The position numbers were made by a program, and so were the translations under genes. Of a stretch of DNA of 64,000 nucleotides, positions 59,929-64,000 are shown piece after piece. The notes beneath the pieces are model-generated. The model saw nothing but the letters and a program-made list of their open reading frames with translations, was not told the origin of the DNA and ran no database searches. The stretch spans positions 1,860,001 to 1,924,000 of the forward strand of contig JAXMCA010000001.1 of the NCBI GenBank assembly GCA_046349595.1, in the 5' to 3' direction. Positions within the stretch are counted from its first letter, which is position 1; the number at the start of each line of letters is the position of its first letter. This DNA comes from JACRLW01 sp046349595. GTDB lineage: Bacteria > Planctomycetota > UBA1135 > UBA2386.

Positions 59929-61682
59929 GCCCGGTGTACCTCCTCGCGCGCGCGCAGCCACAGCTCCTGCGCCACGAGCAACCACAGCGCGTGACCGAGT
60001 CGCACGTCGCCGCGACACTGCCGCGCGACCATCGCGCGCACGCCGTCGGCGCGCAGGTGCTCGCGCTGCAGCGACCGAGGATCGAGCAGGATGTCGGCGA
60101 GCAGATCGCTGTCGCGCCAGAAGCGGTCGATCGGCACCGCGAAGCCGCGCTTGCGCTGCGCGAAGTGACCGCGCGGCAGATGCGCGGCGAAGGCCTCGCG
60201 CAGTGGACGCTTGCCGCGCACCGCGTCGGGCGCCATGCGCGCGGCGGCGTCGACCACCTGCGGATCGAGGAAGGGGCAGCGTCCCTCGATCCCGGCGGCC
60301 ATGCCCGCGAGGTCGAACTTCGGCAGCAGGTCGAAGCGCAGGTAGAAGTCGAGCTCGCGGGCGCGCACCGCGTCGAAGCGCGCGTCCGTCGTGTCGGGAA
60401 GGGTGCCGTGTGCGAAGTCGGGGGTCAGCACCGCGGCACGGAACGACGGAGGCGCGACCTCGAGCAGACTCGCGTGCGGGTCCGGCGCACGGGCGGCGCG
60501 CGCGAGGCGGGCGATGCGGGAGTGCGCGAGGCCGTCGGCGGGAAGCGCCCGCAGGGCGAGGCGCAGAAGCCTGCGCCGGTCCAGTGCACGCAGCGCAGCG
60601 TGACGCGAGTAGCCGAGCAGCAGTTCGTCGGACCCCTCGCCGGAGAGCAGCACGCGCACGCCGTCGCGCGCGACCGCGCGGGCGAGCGCGTGGGTGACGA
60701 GCACCGAGGGATCGCCGAGTGGCGCCGTCGCGTGACGCGACAGCGCTGCCGCATGGTCCAGCACACCGACGTCGACGTCGACCTCGCGCAACTCCAGACC
60801 GAGCCGATCGGCCACCGCCTGCGCACGGCTTCGCTCGCCCTCGTCGTCGCCGGCGAAGCGGCACTGGTAGGCCGGCACGAGGCGTTCACCCTCGGCGAGG
60901 CAGGCGGCGATCACGGCACTGTCGATGCCACCAGACAACGCGACCGCGACCGCGGGCTCGGCCGTCGCGCAGCGCGTGACCGCCGCGCGCAGCGCCACGG
61001 GCAGCGCGTCGTCCGCCGCGGCACGGAAGCGGTCCGCGTGCCAGGGGAGCAGCGGTGGTCCGTCGCCGCGCGCGACGCACAGTCCCCGCAGGTCGCCGGA
61101 CAGGCACAGACCCTCGTCGATGCAGCGCGGAGAAGCGCTCGCTCCGAAGCGCAACGCGGTCGCCGCCATCGCCGTGTCCTGCGCGAAGCGCAGCCCGAGC
61201 GCCTCGAGCGCGTCGAGCGACGATGCGAAGGCGACGACCCGGCGACCGTCGTGCACGCAGAGCAGCGGCTTCTCGCCGCGCGGGTCGCGGCCGAGCCACA
61301 GCTCCTCCGCCTGCGGATCCCACAGGCCGAAGGCGTAGCCGCCGCCGTGCGCGCACAGCGACGACGGGCCGTCCTCCGCGAAGCGCTGCAACAACAGTTC
61401 GGCGTCGTTGCGACCCTGCAGACGACCGGCGAAACGCGGCCACTCCTCCGCCGCCGAGGTCACCGCACCGTTGAACACCACGACGCGACCCGTCCGCGGG
61501 CAGACGATCGGCTGCGGGCTCTTCGGGTCGCTGATGGTCAGGCGAGCGACCCCGAGCACGAAGTCGCCGGACGTCACCTTGCGCGCGTCGTCGGGACCGC
61601 GCCAACCGAGCACGCGGAGCGCCGCGTCGAAGCGCGACGGGTCGTCACGCCAGGATCGCCGGACGCCGAGGATGCCGCACAC
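59925..61682 (-). CDS. asnB: Asparagine synthase (glutamine-hydrolysing) family protein
   Basis: The 585-residue protein has an N-terminal class II glutaminase domain with Cys2 as nucleophile (MCGILGV), RGPDD, and GEKPLLC near residue 136, and a C-terminal synthetase domain with the PP-loop VALSGGIDSAV near 247 and LLSGEGSDELLLGYSRH. Such AsnB homologues in glycan clusters amidate sugars or uronic acids; here it is coupled to a GT4. Translation starts at GTG 61682, with a TAATGT element 9 nt upstream. The choice between true asparagine synthesis and glycan amidation is open. Confidence 0.88.
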   Translation of the reverse strand: MCGILGVRRSWRDDPSRFDAALRVLGWRGPDDARKVTSGDFVLGVARLTISDPKSPQPIVCPRTGRVVVFNGAVTSAAEEWPRFAGRLQGRNDAELLLQRFAEDGPSSLCAHGGGYAFGLWDPQAEELWLGRDPRGEKPLLCVHDGRRVVAFASSLDALEALGLRFAQDTAMAATALRFGASASPRCIDEGLCLSGDLRGLCVARGDGPPLLPWHADRFRAAADDALPVALRAAVTRCATAEPAVAVALSGGIDSAVIAACLAEGERLVPAYQCRFAGDDEGERSRAQAVADRLGLELREVDVDVGVLDHAAALSRHATAPLGDPSVLVTHALARAVARDGVRVLLSGEGSDELLLGYSRHAALRALDRRRLLRLALRALPADGLAHSRIARLARAARAPDPHASLLEVAPPSFRAAVLTPDFAHGTLPDTTDARFDAVRARELDFYLRFDLLPKFDLAGMAAGIEGRCPFLDPQVVDAAARMAPDAVRGKRPLREAFAAHLPRGHFAQRKRGFAVPIDRFWRDSDLLADILLDPRSLQREHLRADGVRAMVARQCRGDVRLGHALWLLVAQELWLRAREEVHRA

Positions 61683-61691
61683 GCGGCACAG

Positions 61692-61697
61692 ACATTA
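61692..61697 (-). promoter_or_regulatory. -10-like element directly ahead of the asnB-like gene
   Basis: TAATGT on the minus strand ends 9 nt before GTG 61682, with no ribosome-binding sequence between. It fits a leaderless transcript for the asnB-GT4 operon. Confidence 0.45.
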
Positions 61698-61726
61698 GCA
61701 GGGCCACCGATCTTCCGCGCCGATCA

Positions 61727-62209
61727 TCACACCGCGGTCGACCACAGCCAGAAGTGCCAGCCGAGCAGGGCCGAGTAGCCGGCGAGCACGCTGCCGAGTC
61801 CGAGACGCGCGTAGCGGAAGTTCTTGGCGATGGTCAGCACCGCGACGCACAGGCCGATGCCCACGCTCTTCAGCGCGATGAAGGGCCAGGTGCCGAGGTG
61901 CAGGATCGACTCGATGATCGGGTTGAGCTCCTGGCCGCCGTGCGAGAGGAAGAACACGGTGAACCAGGCGTCGAGGATGTTGAGGGCGACGATCGCGAGG
62001 ACGACCGTCCACAATCCGGCGCCGTGGAGATCGACGAAGACCTCGCGGCTGTCACCGTCACGCCGCCCGGCCGATCGACGCCGACCGCCGAAGAACGCGT
62101 AGCGCGACAGGAAGGGGGTCGGCCGCGTGCGGCGGTCGACACCCCTTGGTGAATGCGCGACGGAGGCCTCGACGTCGGGGGAGAGAGAGGGAGCTGCGAC
62201 GAAACTCAC
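61727..62209 (-). CDS. DUF5658-like small membrane protein
   Basis: The 160-residue protein has an Arg-rich N-terminal tail of about 60 residues, then three hydrophobic helices. The first helix pattern VVLAIVALNILDAWFTVFFL, followed by ELNPIIESILHLG, matches DUF5658 membrane proteins, in which an Asp and a NP pair are conserved. It lies upstream of the asnB-GT4 operon on the same strand but with a 44-nt gap and its own direction of read-through. Function is unknown. Confidence 0.75.
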   Translation of the reverse strand: MSFVAAPSLSPDVEASVAHSPRGVDRRTRPTPFLSRYAFFGGRRRSAGRRDGDSREVFVDLHGAGLWTVVLAIVALNILDAWFTVFFLSHGGQELNPIIESILHLGTWPFIALKSVGIGLCVAVLTIAKNFRYARLGLGSVLAGYSALLGWHFWLWSTAV

Positions 62210-62320
62210 GCCCGAAGCCTACGCCACGGTCCTCCGCAAGGTCGGCAGGCGGCTCCATGCGGCGGCACTCGGTCGATGCCATGGGGCGCTCCGCACCCCG
62301 ATTTCGGCGTGGCGAGCCGC

Positions 62321-62770
62321 TCACCCACCCGCCGGCAGGCCCTTCACGGTGATGCGCTGCTCACCGAGCTGGATCACGTAGCCGCGCTCCTCCCACCGGA
62401 GTTCCGCACCGCTCGGAACGGCGGCCGCGGTGATCTGCTGCAAGAGGGTGAAGTCGGCGAGGTCCTCCGCCCCGGGTTCGGCGGCCGCGCCGTCGATCGA
62501 CTTGCTCAGACCCGCCTGCACACCGTGACGGAGTTCGATGCGATGGCCGTCGCGTTCCGAGGCCCAGCTCAGCGTGCCCTTCGCGCGGTCGAAGGCGAGG
62601 GTGCCGTGCAACTCGTGCACCTCGCTCCCGCGCTCCGCGCGGATCGTCACCTCGCCCGCGAAAGACTCGCGTTCGCAGAGCGGGAGACGACCCCGCCCGC
62701 AAGCGGCCGGAAGGAGCAGCAGGACCACGACCCAGGGTCGCGCAGGGATGCGGAGACGGTGCGTGTTCAC
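62321..62770 (-). CDS. Small lipoprotein of unknown function
   Basis: The 149-residue product has a lipoprotein signal (PARPWVVVLLLLPAAC), with the lipid cysteine at about residue 24, and a short beta-rich mature part (VTIRAERGSEVHELHGTLAFD). GTG 62770 puts the signal at the N-terminus; the ATG at 62818 would add 16 polar residues before it. The nearby promoter is not clear. No family is recognised. Confidence 0.65.
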   Translation of the reverse strand: MNTHRLRIPARPWVVVLLLLPAACGRGRLPLCERESFAGEVTIRAERGSEVHELHGTLAFDRAKGTLSWASERDGHRIELRHGVQAGLSKSIDGAAAEPGAEDLADFTLLQQITAAAVPSGAELRWEERGYVIQLGEQRITVKGLPAGG

Positions 62771-62915
62771 GGGCTCGTTCCGGGGTCCGCCATCAGAGAC
62801 GGTGCACGCCTTCTCCACAACGCCTGGCCGAGCCCTTCGATCGCGCGTCCTTCGCCGCGTCGGCGAGCGCGCGCCGTGAGCGAGACGTGACGCTCGAAGC
62901 TGTCCCGATCGGCCC

Positions 62916-62921
62916 TAGCAT
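62916..62921 (+). promoter_or_regulatory. -10-like element directly ahead of the 62930 gene
   Basis: TAGCAT ends 8 nt before ATG 62930, in the same arrangement as the leaderless-type starts at 13923, 18089, 46529 and 61682. Confidence 0.45.
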
Positions 62922-62929
62922 CCGCGGCG

Positions 62930-63709
62930 ATGCTGGCCGTGTTGGACGGGTACTGGATCCGGGTCGCCGTCGTCGTCGCCGTCGCACTCGCGAGTTGGCT
63001 GATCCGTGCCGCGGCGCGCGCCGGTCACTACCCGCGTCTGCCCGAGCCGGAACCGGGCACCGAACCCACGCGCGCGGATCGGCTGCGCTACTACGGCAGC
63101 GTGGTCCTGGCCCTCGGTGTCGGCCTCGTCGCCGGCGGGCTGCTGTGGTTGGTGCCGCCGCGGCAGGACGCGGACGATCTGTTCCGTTTCGCGGTCTTCG
63201 ATCAGCCCGCTGCGCGTCTCCTGGCTCCCCTGTTCGTCACCCTCTCGGTCGCGGCCCTCGTCTCCTATCGCATCGCGGCCGGACTGATCGCGCCGGGTCC
63301 GCTCCTGCATCTGTTGCGGAACGGTGCGCGCCGGATGGGTCTCGCCGATCCGCGACCCGCGACGACGTGGCTCGCACGCTTCGTGCTCGCGGCGGCACTG
63401 ATGCTGCACTTCGGGCTCCGCGACTCGCACACCACCTTCGAGGCCGGCGGCGTCCGCTGGCAGACCTGGCCCTGGCAGGCCGAGCAGTTCCGACCCTGGA
63501 GCGAGGTGGCCGAGGTGCGCGTGGTCCGGATCTCCCGTGCACCGAACGGTCGCGCGATCGATCGCCCGCATCTGAGCATCGCGTTCTCGGACGGCGAGGT
63601 CATCCGGATCGGGACCACCTCGGATCGCCCCGCGGACTTCTGGGAGCGGCCGGCGACCATCGCCGCGGAGCACGGCGGAGTCGAGGTACGGCACGTCGAC
63701 GAGGACTGA
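62930..63709 (+). CDS. Membrane protein of unknown function
   Basis: The 259-residue protein has three or four hydrophobic helices in the first 170 residues (IRVAVVVAVALASWLI; VVLALGVGLVAGGLLWLV; LLAPLFVTLSVAALVSY; TWLARFVLAAALMLHFGL), then a C-terminal soluble beta-rich domain (GGVRWQTWPWQAEQFRPW, then EVRVVRIS) resembling a PH-like fold. The start ATG 62930 follows a TAGCAT element by 8 nt. It is divergent from the 62321 lipoprotein gene. No function can be given. Confidence 0.7.
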   Translation: MLAVLDGYWIRVAVVVAVALASWLIRAAARAGHYPRLPEPEPGTEPTRADRLRYYGSVVLALGVGLVAGGLLWLVPPRQDADDLFRFAVFDQPAARLLAPLFVTLSVAALVSYRIAAGLIAPGPLLHLLRNGARRMGLADPRPATTWLARFVLAAALMLHFGLRDSHTTFEAGGVRWQTWPWQAEQFRPWSEVAEVRVVRISRAPNGRAIDRPHLSIAFSDGEVIRIGTTSDRPADFWERPATIAAEHGGVEVRHVDED

Positions 63710-63720
63710 TCCTCCAGGCG

Positions 63721-63758
63721 CGCATCCGACCCGCGACCGCCTCGGAGGCGGCGATGCG
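63721..63758 (+). terminator. Stem-loop after the 62930 gene
   Basis: An outer stem CGCATC/GATGCG (63721-63726 with 63753-63758) encloses an inner stem CCGCCT/AGGCGG with a 3-nt loop, starting 11 nt after the stop codon. There is no T tract. It may terminate the 62930 transcript. Confidence 0.35.
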
Positions 63759-63829
63759 AAGAGGCCGCGGGATCGCTCGACCGGGATTCGCCATCCAAGA
63801 GCGCGCGTGCGTGCCCTACAACAGCCGAT

Positions 63830-64000
63830 GTGCTGCCCGAGCTGCGTCTGAAGATCCGCGTCCACGGTCGTCACCCCTGGTTCTTCCGCAAGATGATCCA
63901 GCGCCCGGAACGCGTCGTACCGGCGGGCAGCGCGGTGCGGGTCGTCGACCGGGACGGCCGCCCGGTCGGCCTCGGCTTCTACAACCCGCGCACCGACCTC
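63830..64000 (+). CDS. RlmI-like class I rRNA methyltransferase, start only
   Basis: The first 57 residues of a protein run off the right edge. They contain the N-terminal PUA-type pattern of the RlmI/RlmK/L family of SAM-dependent methyltransferases: GRHPWFFRKMIQRPERV followed by PAGSAVRVVDRDGRPVGLGF. These enzymes methylate 23S rRNA cytosines. The start is GTG 63830; the ATG two bases before it is in another frame and stops after seven codons. A TACAAC hexamer lies 7 nt before the start. The catalytic domain is beyond the window. Confidence 0.8.
   Translation, partial: MLPELRLKIRVHGRHPWFFRKMIQRPERVVPAGSAVRVVDRDGRPVGLGFYNPRTDL

Overview
The window is a very GC-rich chromosomal segment (by eye about two thirds G+C or more) and reads as a planctomycete. 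The strongest markers are gene families typical of that phylum: a DUF1549/DUF1553 protein, a DUF1501 Tat-signal protein and a planctomycete-type cytochrome with leucine-rich-like repeats in a row (32569-37047), and a DUF1587/DUF1592/DUF1588/DUF1585 cytochrome followed by a DUF1552 protein (46529-50127). Ddl and UppP show that peptidoglycan is made. I see no rRNA, insertion sequence, prophage or CRISPR array. There are two tRNA genes: Leu(CAA) and Val(GAC).

Layout. 1-6096: fatty-acid genes (end of an acyl carrier protein, fabF), a small unknown gene, and ddl translationally coupled to two unknown membrane proteins. 6113-6196: tRNA-Leu, then strong hairpins. 6349-9894: two unknown exported proteins and a flippase coupled to an unknown 207-residue protein. 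9906-10814: Nfu-type Fe-S scaffold and a zinc-ribbon protein. 10858-16304: a polysaccharide-degradation pair (PcRGLX/YetA-like lipoprotein and GH2 glycosidase). 16465-19879: M32 carboxypeptidase, divergent from an HtrA protease and a ChpT-like histidine phosphotransferase-like protein. 19935-25819: a glycan-export cluster with flippase, two sulfotransferases, a methyltransferase and a GT4, all joined by 4-nt stop/start overlaps, facing a GT2 that is coupled to thiC behind a TPP riboswitch. 27578-32298: CvpA-like protein, divergent from a pair of large unknown soluble proteins, the second a TPR-DUF2325 fusion. 32569-37047: planctomycete cytochrome/DUF1501 cassette. 37069-39379: DUF3187 outer-membrane-like protein and a lipoprotein. 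39432-44184: purC, purE, mtnA, a small gene, then ald-uppP on the other strand. 44534-50789: di-haem peroxidase-like protein divergent from the DUF1592-DUF1552 operon and a coupled unknown gene. 50802-56562: TraB/GumN protein, GT4, DUF1569, a second HtrA, DUF2167. 56677-61682: a second PcRGLX/YetA-like protein, a NUDIX hydrolase, and a GT4 coupled to an asparagine-synthase-like amidotransferase. 61727-64000: small membrane and lipoproteins and the start of an RlmI-like methyltransferase.

Two themes run through the window. The first is surface glycan biology: two flippases, four glycosyltransferases, sulfotransferases, an amidotransferase, and separate lyase/glycosidase genes for breakdown. 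The second is gene organisation: operons are built from ATGA-type overlaps, while many first genes have a TANNNT-like hexamer only 7-11 nt before the start codon and no Shine-Dalgarno sequence, as expected for leaderless transcripts. No single locus is a proven new system. The best candidates for undescribed biology are the TPR-DUF2325 pair (28316-32298), the HtrA/ChpT-like pair (18089-19879), the DUF1552-coupled unknown gene (50124-50789) and the flippase-coupled unknown gene (9271-9894). All coordinates, motifs and overlaps were read by eye; family assignments rest on remembered motifs, not on searches.
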